Positions 1 to 3,722 of a DNA stretch of 7,752 nt are shown one piece after another. How positions within the stretch are numbered: position 1 is the first letter of the stretch; the number at the start of each line of letters is the position of its first letter. A program made the translations under genes and the position numbers. A model generated the notes under the pieces. That model was not told the origin of the DNA, searched no databases, and saw nothing but the letters and a program-made list of their open reading frames with translations. The stretch spans positions 1 through 7,752 of the forward strand of contig JABIWD010000036.1 in the NCBI GenBank assembly GCA_018701105.1, read 5' to 3'. The DNA comes from Candidatus Uhrbacteria bacterium. GTDB taxonomy: Bacteria > Patescibacteriota > Patescibacteriia > UBA9934 > UBA11717.

Positions 1-160
1 ATATGCTGGTATATCTGTCAAGAAAACCCAGTGGTAGTAGGGTTGCATGTATTTTGAACCCAAAAACAGTGCAAAAACGTTAGGAAAAACGCACATTTTC
101 GAGGTACTCGATATGTGTTCGCCATAAAAAAGATATACACAAAAATTGAACATAGATTTC
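1..160. other. A+T-rich stretch without a gene
   Basis: No reading frame of useful length, RNA gene or clear promoter was found here. The only structure is a short hairpin at 92-117, listed separately. The stretch lies downstream of a minus-strand terminator, so it may simply be the spacer before a gene left of the window. Confidence 0.5.
86..117 (-). terminator. Possible weak minus-strand terminator or hairpin
   Basis: CACAT (92-96) pairs with ATGTG (113-117) and TCGAG (99-103) pairs with CTCGA (107-111) around a three-base loop, with a small internal loop. Read on the minus strand, the hairpin is followed by CG and five T residues. The stem is only moderately G+C-rich, so it could equally be a protein-binding site or chance. 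Confidence 0.3.
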
Positions 161-162
161 TT

Positions 163-200
163 AAAAAAAGACGACCTCCAGCGCAGGCGCGCTGGAGGTC
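163..200 (-). terminator. Intrinsic terminator, minus strand
   Basis: A perfect 12-base-pair stem (173-184 with 189-200) closes a four-base loop. On the minus strand it is followed two bases later by a C and a run of seven T residues (the A run at 163-169). There is no T run on the plus-strand side, so it acts on minus-strand transcripts. It lies about 160 bases beyond the khpA terminator, so it probably ends a separate transcript. Confidence 0.85.
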
Positions 201-321
201 GAGTGTCTCGTGGCCTCTAGGGGCAGTCCTGTCGCCCTAGATGCCGCCATCCTGCAGGCCGTTGATCTGGCCGTCGAGGTTGGCGCAGATGAGGCCGGGG
301 AGGTGGCAACTGTGCAGTCAT
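201..321 (-). ncRNA. Putative small RNA or tiny leaderless gene
   Basis: This G+C-rich stretch sits between two minus-strand terminators and behind a plausible minus-strand promoter, so a transcript of about 120-150 bases is expected. It contains a hairpin with stem CTAGGG/CCCTAG (217-222 with 235-240). No known RNA family was recognised. If transcription starts about seven bases after the -10, it begins at an ATG (321-319) that opens a 34-codon, Pro/Arg-rich frame ending at 217, so a leaderless micro-protein is an alternative. On the plus strand, a frame through 210-350 has G-rich first codon positions and an Ala/Val/Asp/Glu/Leu-rich product. A decayed plus-strand gene is therefore a third possibility. 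Which of these is right cannot be settled from sequence alone. Confidence 0.35.
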
Positions 322-326
322 TGGGT

Positions 327-355
327 ATTCTAGAAGTCTTGGCAAGCCCAAACAA
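327..355 (-). promoter_or_regulatory. Candidate promoter for the bracketed unit
   Basis: On the minus strand TTGTTT (355-350) is separated by exactly 17 bases from TAGAAT (332-327), which matches five of six -10 consensus bases. It begins right at the T run of the khpA terminator, where a new transcription unit would need its promoter. The -35 match is weak. Confidence 0.4.
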
Positions 356-377
356 AAAAGACGAGCTTTCGCTCGTC
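354..377 (-). terminator. khpA terminator
   Basis: Seven perfect base pairs (360-366 with 371-377) enclose a GAAA tetraloop in the minus-strand RNA, followed immediately by six T residues (354-359). It lies just after the khpA TAG stop, so it is the khpA transcript end. Confidence 0.9.
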
Positions 378-384
378 CCTTTAA

Positions 385-780
385 CTAGATGGTCAAATCG
401 TCCACTGTTGATGTATCGATATCATCGTCATCTGCAGCGACTTCTTCTACTACTTCCTCTTCTGTCTCTCCGCCCTCTTCTTTTGCCGCTGCCGCCTCTC
501 GATCCTCGCGTCGTACGTGAGTTGAACCTTCTGGCTCAATGATCTTGAGGGTTACGCGTGCGTCGTTCTTTGCTCCAACGATTCGTAGGAGCGTTCGGAT
601 TGATCGTGCTGTCTGACCGGATCGTCCAATCACGTATCCCATGTCTTCGGGATTCGTGTGAAGCGAGATTAGAACTCCTCGCTCGTCGACGATACGCTCA
701 GTGCGAACGTCGTCTGGATGATTTACAATCGCTTTAACTACGTAATCAACAAATAGCTGATCTGAAAATTCTTCTGCCAT
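385..780 (-). CDS. khpA: KhpA-type KH-domain RNA-binding protein with acidic tail
   Basis: This 131-residue protein is a single KH domain of the YlqC/KhpA type, a small cytoplasmic RNA-binding protein that in Gram-positive bacteria pairs with KhpB and affects cell elongation and small-RNA function. The KH core spans about residues 5-83, with the GxxG RNA-contacting loop visible as GRSG at 52-55 inside the usual hydrophobic setting (YVIG before it, TARSIR after it). Typical family members are about 75-80 residues. Here a charged tail of about 45 residues follows, first Arg/Glu/Ala-rich and then strongly Glu/Asp-rich, and is probably disordered. The start is the only ATG at the domain edge, and no Shine-Dalgarno is seen. 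In many bacteria khpA directly follows rpsP. Here rpsP is on the same strand but about 2.2 kb upstream, with other genes between. A promoter and a terminator of its own suggest a single-gene transcript. Confidence 0.9.
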   Translation of the reverse strand: MAEEFSDQLFVDYVVKAIVNHPDDVRTERIVDERGVLISLHTNPEDMGYVIGRSGQTARSIRTLLRIVGAKNDARVTLKIIEPEGSTHVRREDREAAAAKEEGGETEEEVVEEVAADDDDIDTSTVDDLTI

Positions 781-815
781 ATCAGTAATATCGGATATGA
801 ATTGTAAGTGCTACA

Positions 816-844
816 AGGATATCAAGTGGGCAATGGGGGGTCAA
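816..844 (-). promoter_or_regulatory. khpA promoter
   Basis: On the minus strand TTGACC (844-839) and TATCCT (821-816) are spaced by 17 bases, with a run of C residues just after the -35. Transcription would start near 809, giving a leader of about 29 bases before the ATG at 780. The C run right after the -35 resembles the rpsP promoter at 3509-3537. Confidence 0.5.
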
Positions 845-852
845 GAAGATTC

Positions 853-940
853 ATTTTCAATTCAGCAATTTTCAATTGATTTACCAAATCGACCAATTGA
901 TAAATTGTCGATTCAATTGAAAATTGCTGAATTGCAAAAT
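853..940. repeat. Long imperfect palindrome between khpA and trmD
   Basis: The arms 858-879 and 913-934 are perfect 22-base reverse complements. With a one-base bulge the pairing extends outward five more pairs (853-857 with 936-940). A second stem inside (ATCGAC with GTCGAT, then AATT with AATT past a bulged C) lies near the tip. The element is built from repeated CAATT/AATTG words. It fits between the divergent khpA and trmD promoters and encodes nothing. It could act as a cruciform, an insulator or a protein-binding site, or be a remnant of a small mobile repeat. Confidence 0.8.
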
Positions 941-956
941 TGAAAATATATATTTC

Positions 957-965
957 TGATATACT
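957..965 (+). promoter_or_regulatory. trmD extended -10 promoter
   Basis: TGA-TATACT is an extended -10 (TGn plus a five-of-six hexamer). Only six bases separate it from the ATG, so transcription should start at about the A of the start codon, giving a leaderless mRNA. No well-spaced -35 is present, which an extended -10 can tolerate. Confidence 0.6.
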
Positions 966-971
966 CATTGT

Positions 972-1619
972 ATGAAAATCGATATCCTCACAATATTCCC
1001 AGAGATGGTTCAACCTTACTTAGATGGGTCTATCTTGGGTCGTGCACGTAAGCAGGGTGTGAAGTTGAATGCAGTGCAGCTGCGTGATTTTGCGAAAGGT
1101 AAGCATAGTCAAGTTGACGATACTCCTTATGGTGGCGGGGCCGGGATGGTGATGCAGGTTGAGCCGATCGACCTTGCTTTAAAAAAACTAAAGTCAGTTT
1201 TTAGAAAAAAGAAAACGCGCGTTATCATGACATCGGCCGCTGGAAAGAAGTTCATGCAAAGAGATGCGCAGAGACTCGCCAAGGATTACGACCACATTAT
1301 CTTTGTATGTGGGAGATATGAGGGCGTCGATGAGCGTGTAGAGAAACATTTGGCAGACGAGTCGTTCTCTATCGGTGAGTACGTGCTGACAGGCGGCGAG
1401 TTACCGGCTTTGGTCATGAGCGACGCGATCGTGCGCAATATTCCTGGCGTGCTCGGCAACGAGGATACGCTCAAGGACGAGTCGCATGATAAACCTGGTG
1501 TACTCGAGTACCCGCAGTATACAAAGCCGGAGACTTACAAAGGTTGGGAGGTGCCAAGCGTATTAACGTCAGGGGATCATGGGAAGATTGCTAAGTGGAG
1601 GGAGGGTCATCGAAAATGA
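972..1619 (+). CDS. trmD: tRNA (guanine37-N1)-methyltransferase
   Basis: TrmD methylates N1 of guanosine 37, next to the anticodon, in tRNAs reading CUN, CCN and CGG codons, using S-adenosylmethionine, and so prevents +1 frameshifting. It is a SPOUT-class enzyme that works as a homodimer with a trefoil-knot cofactor site. Hallmarks are visible in order: MKIDILTIFPEM at the N-terminus, PYGGGAGMVM near residues 52-61, GRYEGVDERV near 114-123, the knot segment SIGEYVLTGGE near 132-142, and the C-terminal stretch with EYPQYTKP, GWEVP and LTSGDHGKI that ends the usual catalytic and tRNA-binding region. At 215 residues it is a little shorter than common homologues (about 230-250), mostly at the C-terminus. 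No Shine-Dalgarno is seen, and the mRNA is probably leaderless. It is on the opposite strand from rpsP and khpA, its usual operon partners, and rimM is not adjacent. Confidence 0.97.
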   Translation: MKIDILTIFPEMVQPYLDGSILGRARKQGVKLNAVQLRDFAKGKHSQVDDTPYGGGAGMVMQVEPIDLALKKLKSVFRKKKTRVIMTSAAGKKFMQRDAQRLAKDYDHIIFVCGRYEGVDERVEKHLADESFSIGEYVLTGGELPALVMSDAIVRNIPGVLGNEDTLKDESHDKPGVLEYPQYTKPETYKGWEVPSVLTSGDHGKIAKWREGHRK

Positions 1620-1630
1620 TATAGTTGAGA

Positions 1631-1636
1631 TATAAT
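1631..1636 (+). promoter_or_regulatory. -10 element before the 1652 gene
   Basis: A perfect TATAAT lies 12 bases after the trmD stop. Transcription would start near 1643, nine bases before the ATG at 1652. No matching -35 or TGn extension is visible. It suggests that the small-gene group can be transcribed separately from trmD. Confidence 0.45.
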
Positions 1637-1651
1637 AAATAACATTTGAAT

Positions 1652-2032
1652 ATGGGAGAATTTCCGAGCCATACTGGCCAGGGGCGTGAGATGACGGAAC
1701 ATAGACGTGATCCAGATGAGTTTAGGCAGAGCTTTGAAGTTCTTGATGCGAGTGCGCAGGAATTGGTCAATAACATTGACCCAGAGAATGTTCCTGAAGA
1801 GGTGCAGGAGAGCGTTGACGGTTTGCGTGAGTTTATCGAGAAGCATGCATTGGCTTTGGCTGGTGGTGGCATGGCTGCAGCACTAGGCCTCAACAATATT
1901 CTAGATAAGGGCGGGATTGATTTAGATGATGGTCTTATTCTAGCTCTGGGAACTAGTATCTTGGTAGCGATGCCAGGTATGGATGCGCTCGGTAAATGGT
2001 TAAATGGCAATCAGGAAAGTAATGCGGAATAA
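1652..2032 (+). CDS. Unknown small protein with two hydrophobic stretches
   Basis: The family is not recognised. The 126-residue product has a polar, Glu-rich first half (about 1-63) predicted to be helical, then two hydrophobic stretches at about 66-84 (Ala/Gly/Leu-rich) and 93-110 (Leu/Ile/Val-rich), separated by a short acidic link (DKGGIDLDD). They could form a membrane hairpin or a buried glycine-rich core. A second in-frame ATG at 1691 would give a 113-residue form. The first is preferred because it lies just after the TATAAT promoter, in keeping with the near-leaderless starts nearby. No Shine-Dalgarno is seen. It follows trmD by 32 bases and is followed after one base by a 49-codon gene, so it probably heads or joins a small operon. 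Its codon use resembles its neighbours'. Confidence 0.75.
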   Translation: MGEFPSHTGQGREMTEHRRDPDEFRQSFEVLDASAQELVNNIDPENVPEEVQESVDGLREFIEKHALALAGGGMAAALGLNNILDKGGIDLDDGLILALGTSILVAMPGMDALGKWLNGNQESNAE

Positions 2033-2033
2033 T

Positions 2034-2183
2034 ATGACAAATGAATTACTGGAAGAGTTGTTGCGAAAGCGACAAGATAATACGATTACAGACGATGAGC
2101 GGGCGACGCTTATGAGCCATCTAGAAAAGGTTATCGTTGAGATGAAGGATCGTATTGACGAGATCAACGAAAAGTTGACGTAG
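2034..2183 (+). CDS. 49-residue coiled-coil micro-protein, unknown function
   Basis: This short frame runs from ATG at 2034 to TAG at 2181-2183. The product is highly charged with regular leucine/isoleucine spacing (LLEELLRKR near the start, HLEKVIVEMKDRIDEINEKL near the end), which suggests two amphipathic helices or a short coiled coil joined by a polar turn (NTITDDERATL). It starts one base after the upstream stop codon and ends eight bases before the next ATG, an arrangement typical of translational coupling. No separate ribosome site is evident. No family was recognised. Its position, codon use and clean fit between two genes support it as real despite its size. It may act with the products of its neighbours. 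Confidence 0.75.
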   Translation: MTNELLEELLRKRQDNTITDDERATLMSHLEKVIVEMKDRIDEINEKLT

Positions 2184-2191
2184 CTCACGGT

Positions 2192-2437
2192 ATGAGCATA
2201 TTCGACGGAGAGTACAAGGAAAAGAATGAGCTTTACAGGGAATCTCGCGAGTTCTCAGAAAAGACAGACCTGGAACTGCAGGCGATGATAGATTCGGGCA
2301 AGGAAACATTTCCGGATGTTATTGGATGTCCTAATCGATCTTGCGGGAATCCACTAAAGATTAAAGTCACCGATACGGAGGTGGAGGCCTATTGCGCGAA
2401 CTGTAGTTTCTCGAAAATTTATCAAAGAAAAGACTGA
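2192..2437 (+). CDS. Small zinc-ribbon-like protein
   Basis: The 81-residue product has an acidic, charged N-terminal half (about 1-40), then two cysteine pairs, C46-x4-C51 and C68-x2-C71, separated by 16 residues rich in beta-forming side chains (PLKIKVTDTEVEAY). This is the layout of a zinc ribbon, which usually binds nucleic acid or protein, but no specific family was recognised. It begins eight bases after the preceding stop, with no strong Shine-Dalgarno, so it probably depends on coupling or on the shared transcript. Its TGA stop lies inside the left arm of the terminator that ends this transcript and the convergent one. It is the last gene of the plus-strand group trmD-1652-2034-2192. 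Confidence 0.8.
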   Translation: MSIFDGEYKEKNELYRESREFSEKTDLELQAMIDSGKETFPDVIGCPNRSCGNPLKIKVTDTEVEAYCANCSFSKIYQRKD

Positions 2438-2455
2438 GGATTATTCCTCAGTCTT
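2424..2455 (+). repeat. Terminator repeat, copy 1
   Basis: These 32 bases are identical, in the same orientation, to 2938-2969. The repeat holds almost the entire terminator stem and loop. The match stops exactly at both ends. Confidence 0.9.
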
Positions 2456-2457
2456 TT
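2428..2457. terminator. Shared bidirectional terminator overlapping both stop codons
   Basis: Thirteen perfect base pairs (2428-2440 with 2445-2457) enclose a TTAT loop. The arm ends are A4 and T4, so both directions end in a T run. The stop of the plus-strand gene (TGA, 2435-2437) lies in the left arm. The stop of the minus-strand gene (TAA, 2443-2441) starts in the loop. Two convergent genes therefore end three bases apart inside one terminator. Confidence 0.9.
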
Positions 2458-2575
2458 GAATTACTTTGTAATTGAATCCTTCCATCGACTCTTTCAGGAA
2501 CGCCTTTGTTAGCATGTGTTCCTTCATGTAGTTGAATACATCCTCTAGGGTCACTTCTTTCTTTTTATCGCTCAT
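2441..2575 (-). CDS. 44-residue paralogue of the upstream coiled-coil protein
   Basis: This small gene starts at ATG 2575, one base after the TGA stop of the 2577-2873 gene (stop and start read TGATATG), so the two are almost certainly translationally coupled. Its first 27 or so residues resemble the N-terminus of the upstream protein: KKEVT, then ED, then M.EHM.TK and a following L occur in the same order, about 14 identities in 24 positions. It lacks the heptad-repeat part of its partner and ends after FNYKVIQKTEE. The last residues (KTEE) are encoded by the terminator arm itself and recur at the end of rpsP, where the same sequence is present. It could be a truncated duplicate or a regulator that pairs with the long form. 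Function unknown. Confidence 0.75.
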   Translation of the reverse strand: MSDKKKEVTLEDVFNYMKEHMLTKAFLKESMEGFNYKVIQKTEE

Positions 2576-2576
2576 A

Positions 2577-2873
2577 TCACTTGATAACAACGGGTTTCAA
2601 ACTTCTAAGGTGAGTTGCTTCTACTGACGAGATGACGTTTTTTTCTTCAAGAATGTCGGCGAGTGTATCGAACCTAAAATCGAGTTCATCGAACCGGTTG
2701 TCTACAGCTTTAAAACGCTGATTCATATTTTGATCAGTGTCGGCGAACTTGCGATCCATGACATCCAAAATCTCGTGCTTTGCCTTTGCAAGTCGAACAT
2801 CGAGGTCATTTTTCGTAACCATATGTTCCTGCATAAATGCCAGCAGGTCTTCTGTTGTTACTTCTTTTTTCAT
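2577..2873 (-). CDS. Small coiled-coil protein, unknown function
   Basis: The 98-residue product has an N-terminal segment with the motif KKEVTTEDLLAFMQEHMVTK (about 2-21), then a heptad-like region from about 23 to 78 with repeated RF.x.xD units (DRKF, NQRF, DNRF, DFRF), and a short basic/hydrophobic end. Proteins of this RFDELD type are common as small, uncharacterised coiled-coil proteins in CPR genomes and resemble pieces of phage or surface coiled coils. No exact family or role was recognised. The start is supported by an extended -10 only six bases upstream. It leads a two-gene unit with the 44-residue relative downstream, which shares its N-terminal motif. The shared segment may be a docking or dimerisation module. 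Confidence 0.8.
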   Translation of the reverse strand: MKKEVTTEDLLAFMQEHMVTKNDLDVRLAKAKHEILDVMDRKFADTDQNMNQRFKAVDNRFDELDFRFDTLADILEEKNVISSVEATHLRSLKPVVIK

Positions 2874-2879
2874 GTTTGT

Positions 2880-2888
2880 ATTATACCA
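2880..2888 (-). promoter_or_regulatory. Extended -10 promoter of the two-gene unit
   Basis: On the minus strand TGG-TATAAT is a perfect extended -10. It lies six bases before the ATG at 2873, so the mRNA should begin at the start codon. A TTGACA further upstream (2922-2917) is about 31 bases from the -10, too far to act with it. Confidence 0.7.
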
Positions 2889-2937
2889 AACGCAAAATCA
2901 GCTCGATTTCAAGCTTGTCAAGGGTTGTTCGTGGATA

Positions 2938-2969
2938 AAAGAAAAGACTGAGGATTATTCCTCAGTCTT
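2938..2969 (-). terminator. rpsP terminator; terminator repeat copy 2
   Basis: The 32 bases are identical to 2424-2455. Read on the minus strand, an 11-base-pair stem with an ATAA loop is followed by TTCTTTT. The left arm encodes the last residues of S16 (KKTEE) and the loop contains its TAA stop (2957-2955). Confidence 0.85.
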
Positions 2970-3455
2970 CTTTTCTGCTTCTTTAGGAGCCTCCTCTGCA
3001 GGAGCCTCTTCTTTTGCTGGTTCCTCGGCTGGCGCTTCCTCTGCAGGAGCTTCAGCTGGCGCTTCTGCCTCGGCCTTTGCCTCAGCTTCAGCTGTTGCCT
3101 TTGCCGCTGCTGCTTCCTCAGCTTCCTTTGCAGCCTCTGCAGCTGCTCCACTCTTCTCATCGAGCTTTGCCTGTCGCTTCTTTGAGATAGCAACGGCCTT
3201 CGCCTTCTTGTCAGACTTGATTAGTCCCTCTCGGATGAGTAGGTTCTTCACCGTGTCTGAAGGCTGTGCTCCGACTGAGAGCCAGTGAGAAACTCGGTCC
3301 TCTTTCAAGGTAAGCTTCTTATCTGTTGATCGTGGATCGTAGTTTCCTAGAATCTCCAAGAACTTCCCGTAGGGGTCTCGGCGCTTCTCGGTCACGATGA
3401 CACGATAGATAGGTTGTTTCTTTTTCCCTATTCGGGAGAGTCGAATTGACAACAT
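2955..3455 (-). CDS. rpsP: 30S ribosomal protein S16 with long Ala/Glu-rich tail
   Basis: S16 binds 16S rRNA in the body of the small subunit and is needed for its assembly. The N-terminal part (about 1-82) is a standard S16: MLSIRLSRIGKKKQP.YRVIVTEKRRDPYGKFLE.LGNYDP, then the conserved DRVSHWLSVGAQPSDTV block and NLLIREGLI. Usual bacterial S16 is about 80-90 residues. This one has 166, the rest being a Lys-rich link and then a low-complexity tail of Ala, Glu, Pro and Lys with near-repeats of the type APAEE. The tail is probably disordered and strongly acidic, which is odd for a ribosomal protein. The start is the canonical one, and no Shine-Dalgarno is evident. It has its own promoter and terminator, and its usual neighbours khpA and trmD are displaced. 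Stop and terminator overlap. Confidence 0.97.
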   Translation of the reverse strand: MLSIRLSRIGKKKQPIYRVIVTEKRRDPYGKFLEILGNYDPRSTDKKLTLKEDRVSHWLSVGAQPSDTVKNLLIREGLIKSDKKAKAVAISKKRQAKLDEKSGAAAEAAKEAEEAAAAKATAEAEAKAEAEAPAEAPAEEAPAEEPAKEEAPAEEAPKEAEKKTEE

Positions 3456-3472
3456 GTGTATTGATTATCTTA

Positions 3473-3484
3473 ATTTACGTAAAT
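3473..3484. promoter_or_regulatory. Perfect palindrome in the rpsP leader
   Basis: ATTTACGTAAAT is a perfect 12-base palindrome that would lie in the rpsP leader, between the predicted transcription start near 3502 and the ATG at 3455. It could be an operator for a dimeric regulator. No family match is claimed. Confidence 0.35.
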
Positions 3485-3508
3485 GTGACGGAACGTAAGA
3501 GTGAGGGG

Positions 3509-3537
3509 ACTATACATGAGACATGGGGGGATGTCAA
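3509..3537 (-). promoter_or_regulatory. rpsP promoter
   Basis: On the minus strand TTGACA (3537-3532) is followed after exactly 17 bases by TATAGT (3514-3509), giving six-of-six and five-of-six consensus matches. The spacer starts with T and a run of six C residues, as near the khpA -35. The leader would be about 47 bases. Confidence 0.8.
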
Positions 3538-3653
3538 TGACAAATGGGCAATTGGGCAAATTTCAAATGAATGTTCAATTTAGGCAATGATTACTGAGTT
3601 AATCTCTTGATTTGCTGAGTTTTGACCGTTAGGCGGTCGGCTTCTATCGCGGA
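3538..3653. other. A+T-rich spacer between divergent promoters
   Basis: No gene was found here. It contains CAATT/AAATT words like those of the 853-940 palindrome, though without long pairing, and a small hairpin (GACCG 3624-3628 with CGGTC 3634-3638) just upstream of the next promoter. Confidence 0.5.
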
Positions 3654-3682
3654 TTGACAAAAGCATTGTTTTTGGGTAGGTT
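3654..3682 (+). promoter_or_regulatory. Promoter of the 3723 gene
   Basis: A perfect TTGACA (3654-3659), a 17-base spacer and TAGGTT (3677-3682) suggest a start near 3689. The -10 is poor (three of six). The leader holds a five-base-pair hairpin (CTCGC 3688-3692 with GCGAG 3698-3702) and then GGAGG at 3714-3718. This shows that the TTG at 3654 is the -35 element and not a start codon. Confidence 0.6.
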
Positions 3683-3722
3683 GGAAACTCGCAGTACGCG
3701 AGAACAAGAGATTGGAGGCGAT

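Noticed and set aside
210..542. A 110-codon plus-strand frame starting with GTG
   Set aside because: It runs through two terminators and the antisense of khpA, and its second half is a Leu/Pro-rich shadow. Its first third has protein-like codon pattern, so a decayed gene is kept as an alternative under the 201-321 entry.
853..940. A CRISPR array or intrinsic terminator at the CAATT-rich palindrome
   Set aside because: There are no regular repeat-spacer units, and neither arm is G+C-rich or followed by a T run.
972..1619. Use of TGA as a sense codon (as in Gracilibacteria or Absconditabacteria)
   Set aside because: trmD, the 2192 gene and the 2577 gene all end naturally at TGA, and no conserved protein here contains an internal TGA.
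1591..2010. A 139-codon minus-strand frame opposite the 1652 gene
   Set aside because: Pro/Ser-rich shadow with no promoter. The plus-strand frame has a TATAAT and couples to the next gene.
2917..2922. TTGACA as the -35 of the 2873 promoter
   Set aside because: It is about 31 bases from the TATAAT, far outside the usable 15-20 range. The extended -10 explains the promoter without it.
2737..3288. A 183-codon plus-strand frame rich in Ala and Ser
   Set aside because: It is the reverse-complement shadow of the Ala/Glu-rich tail of S16 and of the coiled-coil gene.
3654..3722. An N-terminal extension of the 3723 gene from a TTG at 3654
   Set aside because: The TTG is part of a perfect TTGACA -35 element, and the region then holds the promoter and leader. 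GTG at 3723 has GGAGG just upstream.
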